NCBI GenBank assembly: GCA_964481425.1
Contig: CAYZTM010000008.1
Coordinates: 1-64,000 of the forward strand
Source of the DNA: MKUN01 sp964481425
GTDB taxonomy: Bacteria; Bacteroidota; Bacteroidia; Chitinophagales; Chitinophagaceae
DNA length: 64,000 bases
Reading direction: 5' to 3'
Shown: piece by piece, positions 1 through 7,076 of the stretch
Layout of the letters: each line of letters begins with the position of its first letter
Numbering within the stretch: position 1 is the first letter of the stretch
Position numbers and translations under genes: made by a program
The notes under the pieces: generated by a model
Told to the model about the DNA's origin: nothing
The model's database searches: none
Seen by the model: only the letters and a program-made list of their open reading frames with translations

Positions 1-326
1 AAATTTATATCAGGACTAAAATATCAAAAGTGTAAACTTATTTTAGGACTAGTCAATGTGTGCCAGCGAAGGGGGTCAGGGGGATGTTTTCTTTGCACAT
101 GGGCTCTGTCCCGCTCCTTACTTGTCCCGTACACATATAGGAGAGAAGCCGGGGCTTAGGTTTCCCTGCTCCAGGGGGCTTCCGCTTTGTAGAATTCACG
201 GGTCCGGAAATATTATGGCCCCCGAGGGGCCTGCCGTTCTCCCTCCCTCATATGTCCCGGGCTGGGGTAAAAAAAAACATCCTGCCGCGAGAGGCAGGAT
301 GTCCTGTGTGCATTTTTGGTCTGAAA
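1..326. other. Intergenic region with degenerate REP-like repeat
   Basis: No convincing gene. Positions 175-231 hold a diverged copy of the hairpin-rich repeat found at 1311-1425: the parts resembling GGGGCTACCGCTTTGTAG and GGCCCCCGCGGGGCC are still recognisable. The right end carries the terminator of the mini-lipoprotein gene. A 99-codon open frame across the region has no family resemblance and runs through the repeat, so I do not call it. Confidence 0.6.
269..302 (-). terminator. Rho-independent terminator of the first mini-lipoprotein gene
   Basis: Read on the minus strand, a perfect 10-bp stem (ACATCCTGCC / GGCAGGATGT, 277-286 with 293-302) is followed directly by a run of T. It lies 25 bp beyond the stop codon of the gene at 327-545. 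Confidence 0.85.
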
Positions 327-545
327 TTACATCTTCTTTGCAGTGTCAGCAGTAGCAGCTTTAGCAGCTGTGTCTGCTTTCATAGCTGTGTCAGCAGCTG
401 CCGGAGCAGGAGCCGGAGTAGCTTCGGGAGCAGGAGCCATTGCAGTAGAATCTTCAGTTTTGTTCTCTGCGTTTTCGTTGTTGCCACATGATGCAACAAA
501 CAGGCCCATAGCCATTGCGACGATGCTAAGTTTTACAAACTTCAT
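327..545 (-). CDS. Small Ala/Pro/Thr-rich lipoprotein (paralogue 1)
   Basis: A 72-residue predicted lipoprotein of unknown function. Residues 1-19 are a type II signal peptide (MKFVKLSIVAMAMGLFVAS) with lipobox VASC, so the mature protein would start at Cys20 and be lipid-anchored. The remainder is low-complexity, rich in Ala, Pro, Thr, Glu and Asp, with PAPEATPAPA-type and ADTAxKA-type repeats and no predicted fold. It is clearly paralogous to the gene at 702-917: both start MKFVKLSI, have lipobox-Cys-Gly-Asn and share the PAPEATPAP core. The two lie in tandem on the same strand, each with its own terminator. Upstream, at 572-600, is a bipartite motif also present before the neighbouring paralogue and before the ECF sigma gene at 5309, which suggests sigma-dependent control. 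Real gene: fairly sure; function unknown. Confidence 0.75.
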   Translation of the reverse strand: MKFVKLSIVAMAMGLFVASCGNNENAENKTEDSTAMAPAPEATPAPAPAAADTAMKADTAAKAATADTAKKM

Positions 546-571
546 AAAATTGTTTTTTGATTGTTTAAATC

Positions 572-600
572 TTTATACCTCGTTTTTCAAAAGGTAACCC
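572..600 (-). promoter_or_regulatory. Candidate ECF-sigma promoter, copy 1
   Basis: On the minus strand GGGTTACC, 13 bp, GGTATAAA, followed 26 bp later by the ATG of the mini-lipoprotein. The same two blocks with exactly the same 13-bp spacing occur at 947-975 and 5277-5305. The layout resembles -35/-10 elements of an ECF sigma factor; assignment to the sigma gene at 5309 is an inference. Confidence 0.6.
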
Positions 601-640
601 GGCCGGTAAAGAAATTTTTTAAAATATTTTCACCCGCGGC

Positions 641-681
641 TAAAAAGCAGAAGACCACCCTGCTTCAGCAGGGTGGTCTTC
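641..681 (-). terminator. Rho-independent terminator of the second mini-lipoprotein gene
   Basis: Perfect 13-bp stem AAGACCACCCTGC (651-663) with its complement at 668-680, loop of 4. On the minus strand it is followed by CTGCTTTTT. Confidence 0.8.
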
Positions 682-701
682 CTTAAAATATGGAAATTAA
701 A

Positions 702-917
702 TTATTTGTTTTCCATTGCTTTAGTGGTGTCAGCAGCAGGAGCAGCAGCTGTATCGGCAGCAGGAGCAGCAGCTTCAGGAGCCGGAGTTGCTTCAGGGGC
801 CGGGGCCATAGCAGCAGAATCAGTTGTAGCTGCTTCATTGTTGCTTTCGCTGTTACCGCATGAAGTGATGAAAAGACCCAGTGTCAGGGCGAAAATGCTC
901 AGTTTTACGAATTTCAT
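702..917 (-). CDS. Small Ala/Pro/Thr-rich lipoprotein (paralogue 2)
   Basis: A 71-residue predicted lipoprotein, paralogue of the gene at 327-545. The signal peptide MKFVKLSIFALTLGLFITS ends in lipobox ITSC with Cys20. The mature part contains a short Asn/Glu/Ser stretch followed by Ala/Pro/Thr-rich repeats (PAPEATPAPEAAAPAADTA) and ends in a Lys-containing tail. No catalytic or binding motif is visible. The composition suggests an extended, unstructured tether or spacer at the envelope, but that is inference. It has its own bipartite upstream motif (947-975) and its own terminator. Loss of the repeats in the middle accounts for the small length difference from its partner. Confidence 0.75.
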   Translation of the reverse strand: MKFVKLSIFALTLGLFITSCGNSESNNEAATTDSAAMAPAPEATPAPEAAAPAADTAAAPAADTTKAMENK

Positions 918-946
918 GATCTGTTTTTTTTAATGGTTATTGCTTA

Positions 947-975
947 TTTATACCCCATACGCCAAAAGGTGACCC
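947..975 (-). promoter_or_regulatory. Candidate ECF-sigma promoter, copy 2
   Basis: Minus strand GGGTCACC, 13 bp, GGTATAAA, about 29 bp before the ATG of the mini-lipoprotein at 702-917. It differs at one base from copy 1 and keeps the 13-bp spacing. Confidence 0.6.
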
Positions 976-1180
976 ACAGTTTATAAAAATAATTAAATAT
1001 TTTTTTTACTAACTTGTATGGTAGTTAAAGGTCGGCGAGGGTAAATTATAACTGGTTAATAATACATTCCCGCTCCTGGCCCGCATTCCCGGCAGGGCAC
1101 ACCTTCCTTCCCCTTGTGCATAGCTCTGTGCCTGGGCGAAAGGGCCGGAGAATATTTTGCCCGGATACACCTGCCCCCTG

Positions 1181-1425
1181 AGGCTACCGCTTTGTAGCCC
1201 TCAAGCGAGCCAGGTAGCGTCAGCACCGCTTTCCGCGGTCAGGCTCGTTAAGTGGAACACGGTAGCGTCAGTACCGCTTTCCGCGGTCAGGCTTGTTTTG
1301 GGAGAGATCAGTAGCGTCAGTACCGCTTTCCGCGGTCAGACGCGTTAAGGGCAGTGCCCCCGCGGGGCTACCGCTTTGTAGCAGGAAGCCAATATATATT
1401 ATCCGGCCCCCGCGGGGCCAACCCC
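1181..1425. repeat. REP-like hairpin repeat cluster, left copy
   Basis: Three kinds of short hairpin recur: ACCGC-TTTCC-GCGGT, GCTAC-CGCTTT-GTAGC and GGCCCC-CGC-GGGGCC. The first occurs inside a unit starting GTAGCGTCAG at 1213, 1261 and 1311; the second at 1181-1201 and near 1369-1382; the third near 1405-1419. The composite 1318-1425 is repeated with only about four differences at 4790-4897 beyond the RCC1 gene. This resembles bacterial repetitive extragenic palindromes; no transposase of the REP-associated type is in the window. Confidence 0.75.
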
Positions 1426-1492
1426 ATTTTCTCAAACCATACCTTGTCCAGACATTTATTTATCTTATTTTTATATACCAATGTTCACCTGT

Positions 1493-4400
1493 ATGAAAAG
1501 ACCTGTTTTACTTATCGCTCTTTTGTTGGTCGGGATATGCTCCTCTGCCCGCCTCAGTGATACACGTAACAAAAGCAGGGCACATTACAGGAATAATTAC
1601 CAGCGTTTTTCTGAAAGCTTTAACAGCACTATGGAGCTGAAGGGAGGTATGTTATGGTCCTATGGGCGAAATTTGCATGGTGAGCTGGGTATCGGCAATT
1701 ACACCAACCAGGATGTACCGGTACAGGTTGGTAACCTGGCTAACTGGCGAACGATTAGTTGCTCGGCGCCGGAACCTAATCATTTCATAGCGGTCCGTTC
1801 AGATGGCACGCTATGGGTATGGGGTTATAACCGTAATGGCCAGTTGGGCCTTGGCGATACGCTTGATCGAAATGTCCCCGTACAGGTAGGTGTAGATAAT
1901 GACTGGGTGGCAGTGGCTGCCGGGCAATGGCAGAGTTTCGCCATAAGGGCCAATGGCAGCCTCTGGGCTACAGGTTATAACATAGAGGGGCAGTTGGGTA
2001 TGGGCGATACGGTAGAGCGGCATCTTTTTACCCAGGTAGGCATTGATACCGATTGGGTGACCGTATCCGGAGGGTACTGGCACGAATTAGCGATCAAAGC
2101 TAATGGGACCTTGTGGAGCTGGGGCAAAAATGAGTGGGGTGCGCTTGGCTTAGGCGATACGGACAAGAGGTTGATACCGGCACAGGTGGGTACAGACCGT
2201 GACTGGGTACAGGCAGATGCAGGGGTTGACTATTCACACGCACTAAAGGCGAACGGCGCCATTTGGGCCTGGGGATGGAACGCAGACGGATATTTGGGTA
2301 TTGGCAATCCCTTGTCCCAGTATTCGCCGGTCCAGGTAGGTACCGATCGTGACTGGACGATGATCCGCACAGGTATAAGCGCTAACTGGGCTTTAAAATC
2401 AAATGGCCGTTTATCAGTATGGGGCACCACCCAGGGTGGTTCTTTTGGCCTCGGCTATTACGGGGCAACATTGAATACACCGACCCAACTGTTTTACGAC
2501 AACGACTGGGTGAGCATGACCAATGGCTATGACCTGACCTTCGCGATAAAATCAGGCGGCTCGGTTTGGTATGCAGGGGATGGGCGGTGGGGAGAGTTTG
2601 GCATAGGCGCATTTAATGTCTTCGACAGTATTATTACTTACCGCGACCCCGGCCTCAGCGAATGGGTAAGCGCCAGTACGGGTGGTAGCCATAGCCTGGC
2701 CCTGCGCTCCGATGGCAGCCTCTGGGCCTGGGGTGGCAACAGCGATGGCCAACTGGGCTTCGGCAACCTGAATGAATACGACCAATACAGCCCCCAGCAG
2801 GTAGGTAACGGGCACAACTGGATCGCCATGGCCGCTGGCGGCGATCACAACCTGGCCCTGCAGGCCAACGGGCGCATGTATAGCTGGGGCCGCAACAGCT
2901 ACGGGCAGTTGGGCAATGGCAACACCAATAGCTACGATACCCCCCAGCAGGTAGGCGGCGACAGCACCTGGGCCGATATATGCGCCGGCAGCGCGCACAG
3001 CCTGGCCCTGAAAGCCAACGGCAGCCTCTGGGCCTGGGGCCGCAATGGCAACGGGCAATTGGGCAATGGCAACACCACGGATATATATACCCCCTATCAT
3101 ATCGGCAATGCCACCGACTGGATGGCCATAGCCACGGGCGATTCCTTCAGCCTTGCATTGAAGGCCAATGGCACGCTCTGGGCCTGGGGCCGCAACGATC
3201 ATGGGCAGTTGGGCCAGGGCAATAATACCGAGCAGCACAGCCCCCAGCAGGTGGGCAGCGATAGCGTATGGACACAGTTAGCCGCAGGCGGCAGCCATGT
3301 GCTGGCGCTGAAGGCCAACGGCACGCTCTGGGCCTGGGGCTACAACGGCCATGGGCAACTGGGCGATGGCAGCACCAACGATAAGCTGGGGCCGCAGCAA
3401 ATAGGCAATAGTCACAACTGGATAGCTGTGAGCGCCGGGCGCGACCATAGCTATGCCCTTGCCGCAGATGGCAAGGTATGGAGCTGGGGCGCCAACGACA
3501 AAGGCCAGTTGGGGCAGGGCAACTATACCGAGTTGCACAGCCCGGCCGTAGTGAGCGGCCAAACGGGCGTGATACAGCTCTTCGAAGGCTCGCAGGGCGA
3601 GCATGCAGCCATCATTAAAGATAACCGCAGCTATGTGTGCCTTACCGGCTACAATATGCACGGCCAGCTCGGCGACCAGGACACGGCACGGGCCAATACC
3701 TTCGGGTGCATCAGTATCTGTGGCGGGCCAGTAATGCCCACGCTCAGCATCAGCGTCAGCCCCGGCGATACCATATGCCCCGGCCTGGCCGATACCTTTA
3801 CCGCTACAAGCACCTGGGCGGGCACACCGCTGTACTATTGGTATAAGAACGGGCAGCCGGTAGCCACCACACTGGGCAATAAATACGTGGACAGCACCCT
3901 GGTCGATGGCGACACCATTACCTGCCTCGTAGGGGCTACGGGCATCTGCGCACAGCCGAGTATGGTGCTGAGCAATGCCATAGTGCTGAGCATACCGCTT
4001 ACCGGGCTGGCTGGCACCGTAGGCAATACCGAAACGAAGAACGTATTTGTCAACGGGCCTGTTGATGTGCGCTACAGCGACTGCGACCTTATGGCTACCC
4101 TCATACCCTGGGGCGACAGCCCGCTCTACGGCAGCACCGATGTGAAGGTGACGATAGATAACAGCCTGCAGAGCTACAATGGGCAGAGCTACCTGGAGCG
4201 GCATTTCGATATAGAGCCTGCCCTGATACCGGCCACGGCCACTGCTACAGTAAGGCTCTACGCCTATCAAAGCGAATTTGACGCCTATAATACATGGGCG
4301 GCAACTGCGGGCCTGCCGCCGCTGCCCTCCGGTGGCATCGACAACGGCAATGTGCGCATCAGCCAGTTCCATGGCACCGGCACACAACCCGGCAACTACA

Positions 4401-4783
4401 GCGGCAGCGAACTGCTCATTACTCCCGCCGTAAGCTGGGACGCAGTGAATAACTGGTGGGTGATGGAGTTCCCCGTCATCGGCTTCAGTGGTTTTTACAT
4501 ACACACGGCCACAGGGGCTTTCCCGCTTGGCCTGTCTTCGGTGCCCGCAGCAGGGCAGCAGGGCATAACCGTGTACCCCAACCCGGTTACAGACATCCTG
4601 CAAGTCGATTACAGTAATATTACAGGGGGCCAAATAGAAATATGCGACATGGCGGCCCGCGTGCTCATATGCCAGCCCCTTAGCCATAGCCTCAATATGA
4701 AAGGCCTAGCAAGCGGCGCCTACATGCTGAAAATAAAGACGGCTAAGCAGGCGACCTTTGTAAAGATGCTCCTGAAGCACTAG
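1493..4783 (+). CDS. RCC1-repeat surface protein with T9SS type A sorting domain
   Basis: About 1,096 residues, predicted to be secreted through the T9SS. I chose the ATG at 1493 (signal peptide MKRPVLLIALLLVGICSSA) over the in-frame ATG at 1481. Residues ~50-745 hold about 14 RCC1-type repeats of ~50 residues with the signature ALKANGTLWAWGxNxxGQLG, expected to form one or two seven-bladed beta-propellers. An Ig-like segment follows (~750-835), then a ~165-residue module containing SDCDL, RHFDIEP, LPPLPSGG and GFSGFYIHT (~840-1005) that recurs in three proteins at 13-23 kb, and finally a C-terminal sorting domain starting VYPNPVTD and ending in SGAYMLKI and a Lys-rich end. Repeats encoded after ~2690 are much closer to each other than those before. 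The gene sits between two near-identical 108-bp repeat copies; the downstream copy begins at the stop codon. Function of the propeller is unknown. Confidence 0.85.
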   Translation: MKRPVLLIALLLVGICSSARLSDTRNKSRAHYRNNYQRFSESFNSTMELKGGMLWSYGRNLHGELGIGNYTNQDVPVQVGNLANWRTISCSAPEPNHFIAVRSDGTLWVWGYNRNGQLGLGDTLDRNVPVQVGVDNDWVAVAAGQWQSFAIRANGSLWATGYNIEGQLGMGDTVERHLFTQVGIDTDWVTVSGGYWHELAIKANGTLWSWGKNEWGALGLGDTDKRLIPAQVGTDRDWVQADAGVDYSHALKANGAIWAWGWNADGYLGIGNPLSQYSPVQVGTDRDWTMIRTGISANWALKSNGRLSVWGTTQGGSFGLGYYGATLNTPTQLFYDNDWVSMTNGYDLTFAIKSGGSVWYAGDGRWGEFGIGAFNVFDSIITYRDPGLSEWVSASTGGSHSLALRSDGSLWAWGGNSDGQLGFGNLNEYDQYSPQQVGNGHNWIAMAAGGDHNLALQANGRMYSWGRNSYGQLGNGNTNSYDTPQQVGGDSTWADICAGSAHSLALKANGSLWAWGRNGNGQLGNGNTTDIYTPYHIGNATDWMAIATGDSFSLALKANGTLWAWGRNDHGQLGQGNNTEQHSPQQVGSDSVWTQLAAGGSHVLALKANGTLWAWGYNGHGQLGDGSTNDKLGPQQIGNSHNWIAVSAGRDHSYALAADGKVWSWGANDKGQLGQGNYTELHSPAVVSGQTGVIQLFEGSQGEHAAIIKDNRSYVCLTGYNMHGQLGDQDTARANTFGCISICGGPVMPTLSISVSPGDTICPGLADTFTATSTWAGTPLYYWYKNGQPVATTLGNKYVDSTLVDGDTITCLVGATGICAQPSMVLSNAIVLSIPLTGLAGTVGNTETKNVFVNGPVDVRYSDCDLMATLIPWGDSPLYGSTDVKVTIDNSLQSYNGQSYLERHFDIEPALIPATATATVRLYAYQSEFDAYNTWAATAGLPPLPSGGIDNGNVRISQFHGTGTQPGNYSGSELLITPAVSWDAVNNWWVMEFPVIGFSGFYIHTATGAFPLGLSSVPAAGQQGITVYPNPVTDILQVDYSNITGGQIEICDMAARVLICQPLSHSLNMKGLASGAYMLKIKTAKQATFVKMLLKH

Positions 4784-4897
4784 CAGCCTCAGTACCGCTT
4801 TCCGCGGTCAGGCTCGTTAAGGGCAGCGCCCCCGCGGGGCTACCGCTTTGTAGCAGGAAGCCAATATATATTATCCGGCCCCCGCGGGGCCAACCCC
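4783..4897. repeat. REP-like hairpin repeat, right copy
   Basis: Positions 4790-4897 match 1318-1425 over 108 bp with about four substitutions and no gaps, in the same orientation. It contains the same three hairpins and begins immediately at the RCC1 gene's TAG stop. Confidence 0.8.
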
Positions 4898-5308
4898 TCT
4901 TACGTAGCCTTAAGACCTCGCTTGTTTTGCTAAAACAAATATTTGTTATGCCCCTCCCCCCTTTCGTAACTTGCATACACCGCTGCCATTTTTAAAAGCG
5001 GCGTGCTTTGATGATGAGTGATGAGATGCCCTTCATTGTTTTGCTGCTCCTGCTTGCGCTGGTGCTGCAAACAGGAAGAACTGGGAAAATTTTGGGAAAT
5101 TTTTGTGAACTTTTTGGGAAATTTTTTGATGATAAAGTATTGATTTTCAATAAAAACATGGGAAAAAATATTTTCCGCAGTTTTACCGCCCCCGGTCGGT
5201 TACAAACTGGAATTGATTAGGAATTTTCATATTTTTATCCCGCCCAAAGCGGGAACACATTTTTCACATTTTCCTTGGGTTACTTTTTTTTCAAACAGGT
5301 ATTAATAA
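4898..5308. other. Intergenic region upstream of the ECF sigma gene
   Basis: No supported gene. It contains an AT-rich stretch with three imperfect copies of TGGGAAATTTTT at 5082-5130 and the candidate ECF promoter at 5277-5305. A 70-codon frame at 5008-5220 has a hydrophobic start but no recognisable family and spans the AT repeats, so I leave it out. Confidence 0.5.
5277..5305 (+). promoter_or_regulatory. Candidate ECF-sigma promoter, copy 3 (autoregulation)
   Basis: GGGTTACT, 13 bp, GGTATTAA, directly before the sigma gene. Same layout as 572-600 and 947-975. An in-frame TAA at 5306-5308 and the TTG at 5309 follow at once, so transcription from here would give a leaderless or nearly leaderless message, or the true start lies further downstream. 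Confidence 0.55.
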
Positions 5309-5896
5309 TTGAATAAGCCGTTACATACAGAGCAGCAGTTATTGTCAGGTTTGGCTTTGGGCGACAGGGCGGCTACTGAACAAATTTACCTCCGGAATAG
5401 TGACATAGTCACCAACTGGATACTGAAAAATGGTGGGGAAGCAACAGATGCAGCAGATATTTTCCAGGAAGCTATGCTGGTTTTGTTCGGGAAATCCCAG
5501 AACGAGGATTTCAGGCTCACCTGCAGGATAGGTACCTACCTGTTTGCGGTCAGCAAGCACCTTTGGTACAAAAAACTGCAGCAGTCGCAAAAGCAGGCAA
5601 TAAAATTGCCCGACAGTGCAGGCTCGGATAGCGGTGCCGATTGGACCTATGAAGATGATATAAAGATACAGGAAGAGCGGGAAGGTCACTATGAACAGCT
5701 CAATGCAGCCTTGCAGCAGTTGGGCGAACCCTGTAGCTCATTATTGCGTGCCTTTTACCAGCACGATAAGAGCATGCAGGAAATAGCAATGGATTTCGGG
5801 TACACCAATCCCGATAATGCCAAAACACAGAAATATAAATGCCTGGCACGGCTAAGGAAGATATTCTACGGCTCAGGCGCAAAAATGGAGAAGTAA
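5309..5896 (+). CDS. ECF-type RNA polymerase sigma factor
   Basis: A 195-residue sigma-70-family protein. Region 2 is visible at ~20-90 (DAADIFQEAMLVLF and the promoter-melting stretch RIGTYLFAVSKHLWYKKL), and region 4 at ~130-190 with the helix-turn-helix SMQEIAMDFGYTNPDNAKTQKYKCLARLRK. There is no region 1.1 or 3, as expected for group 4 (ECF) factors. The start is TTG at 5309: an in-frame TAA lies directly before it and no ATG occurs until residue 53, inside region 2. TTG codons at 5342 and 5351 are alternatives but would cut the usual EQQLLxxLxxGD N-terminus. The next gene, a membrane anti-sigma/protease hybrid, begins 3 bp after the stop, so the pair is almost certainly an operon. A motif shared with two mini-lipoprotein genes lies upstream. 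Confidence 0.88.
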   Translation: MNKPLHTEQQLLSGLALGDRAATEQIYLRNSDIVTNWILKNGGEATDAADIFQEAMLVLFGKSQNEDFRLTCRIGTYLFAVSKHLWYKKLQQSQKQAIKLPDSAGSDSGADWTYEDDIKIQEEREGHYEQLNAALQQLGEPCSSLLRAFYQHDKSMQEIAMDFGYTNPDNAKTQKYKCLARLRKIFYGSGAKMEK

Positions 5897-5899
5897 TTT

Positions 5900-6979
5900 A
5901 TGTCGAATGACAATTATATATGGGGCCTTGCTGAAGCGTATGTATCGGGCGTTATGCCTGAGGCAGAGCAGACCGCTTTGCGTGGCCGCCTTGCTACCGA
6001 CCCTGTTTTCGCTACCGAGTTCAATGAGTGCGTTAACCTGCTACGCTCACTCGAAGGCTTTGGCGCCTATGCCCGCTACCAGGATATGCTGCAGGACATC
6101 CGCAGCAAACAGGCCGAACAAAAAGTTACTCCCCGCACCATACCCTTGCGCGCCCACTACCTCCGCACCGGGGCTGTTGCTGCAGGCGTTGCACTGTTAA
6201 CTTCTTTAGGCTCCTTCTGGATATATAACCACAATGCCGGGAAGGGTTCGGCTTCGCAGTACAAGGTATTAAGCCGTAAGCTGGAGAACATTGAGCGCTC
6301 GCAGAGCAAGCTCATCAACGATATTAAGAGCAAAAAGGATACTCCGGCTCCTCCGCCGGCACAGGCACGTTATACAGGCACAGGCTTCGCGATCACTAAC
6401 GATGGTTATTTCGTTACCAATTACCACGTTACAGACGGTGCCGATTCGGTATATATACAAAATCATGAAGGGCGCTACTTCAAGGCCTATGTGGTCGACT
6501 ATGATGAAGCTACCGATATAGCGCTGCTCAAGGTTGAGAAGAGTTCCTTCCGATTCGGCAAGACCGAGGTGCCCTATACCATCGCTCCTGCAAAGTCACC
6601 CATTGGCTCACGCGTTTTCACGCTTGGTTTCCCCGAAGATGATATTGTATATAGTGAAGGGTACATAAGCGCTAAGAACGGTTACCAGGGCGATTCCATG
6701 CAATACCGCCTCGAGATCCCTGCCGACCCCGGCCAGAGTGGCGGCCCGGTTATCGACACAAAAGGCAACCTCATAGCAGTGGTTGCAGCCAATTCACCCC
6801 AGAGCGAGGGCACTACCTATGCGGTAAGCTCAAAAGCAATAGTACAACTGGTCAAGAAGCTCGATAAAGACCTCAACATCCATCTGCCCCGCAGCAATAA
6901 ACTAAGCAAGCTAAGTCGCGAGGAGCAGATACAGCGTATGGAGTACTATACATGTAGCGTTAAGGTCTATAAAAAATAG
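5900..6979 (+). CDS. Membrane anti-sigma-like / trypsin-like serine protease hybrid
   Basis: A 359-residue protein with two halves. Residues 1-87 resemble the cytoplasmic part of Bacteroidota anti-sigma factors (AYVSGVMPEAEQTAL, then LATDPVFATEFNE), without a zinc-binding HxxxCxxC motif. One membrane segment lies at ~88-109. A short Lys/Glu-rich helical linker (~120-146) and a Pro-rich hinge lead to a trypsin-like/HtrA-type protease domain (~158-335) in the periplasm. The catalytic triad is visible as His176 (TNYHVTDG), Asp206 (TDIALLKV) and Ser280 (PGQSGGPV). No PDZ domain follows. It sits 3 bp after the ECF sigma gene, the normal place of an anti-sigma factor. The layout suggests that the protease senses or acts on envelope damage and the N-terminus holds the sigma factor; the second part is inference. 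It could instead be simply a membrane-anchored degradative protease. Confidence 0.8.
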   Translation: MSNDNYIWGLAEAYVSGVMPEAEQTALRGRLATDPVFATEFNECVNLLRSLEGFGAYARYQDMLQDIRSKQAEQKVTPRTIPLRAHYLRTGAVAAGVALLTSLGSFWIYNHNAGKGSASQYKVLSRKLENIERSQSKLINDIKSKKDTPAPPPAQARYTGTGFAITNDGYFVTNYHVTDGADSVYIQNHEGRYFKAYVVDYDEATDIALLKVEKSSFRFGKTEVPYTIAPAKSPIGSRVFTLGFPEDDIVYSEGYISAKNGYQGDSMQYRLEIPADPGQSGGPVIDTKGNLIAVVAANSPQSEGTTYAVSSKAIVQLVKKLDKDLNIHLPRSNKLSKLSREEQIQRMEYYTCSVKVYKK

Positions 6980-7076
6980 CTTTCACGGTTGTTAAAGATG
7001 CTCATTAAATATTAACAACAATTGCCATTATACCTTATTCCCTATTTAACTAACTTTACCGCCGCTAAGGCACCGC

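Larger units (their letters stand above)
918..1492. other. Intergenic region with a cluster of REP-like repeats
   Basis: No gene is supported. The left end holds the candidate ECF promoter at 947-975. From 1181 rightwards lie four pieces of a hairpin-forming repeat (1181-1201, 1213-1252, 1261-1299, 1311-1425). The overlapping short open frames here (1157-1348, 1293-1496, 1354-1560) are translations of these repeats and are not called. Confidence 0.6.

Noticed and set aside
1157..1560. Three overlapping short frames of ~65 codons
   Set aside because: They are translations of the REP-like repeats.
3278..4687. 469-codon open frame antisense to the RCC1 gene
   Set aside because: It is a shadow of a GC-rich repeated coding region. 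The sense strand has a signal peptide, repeats and a sorting domain; the antisense product has no family pattern.
5008..5220. 70-codon frame with a hydrophobic start before the sigma gene
   Set aside because: Overlaps AT-rich TGGGAAATTTTT repeats; no family and no promoter box or clear ribosome site.
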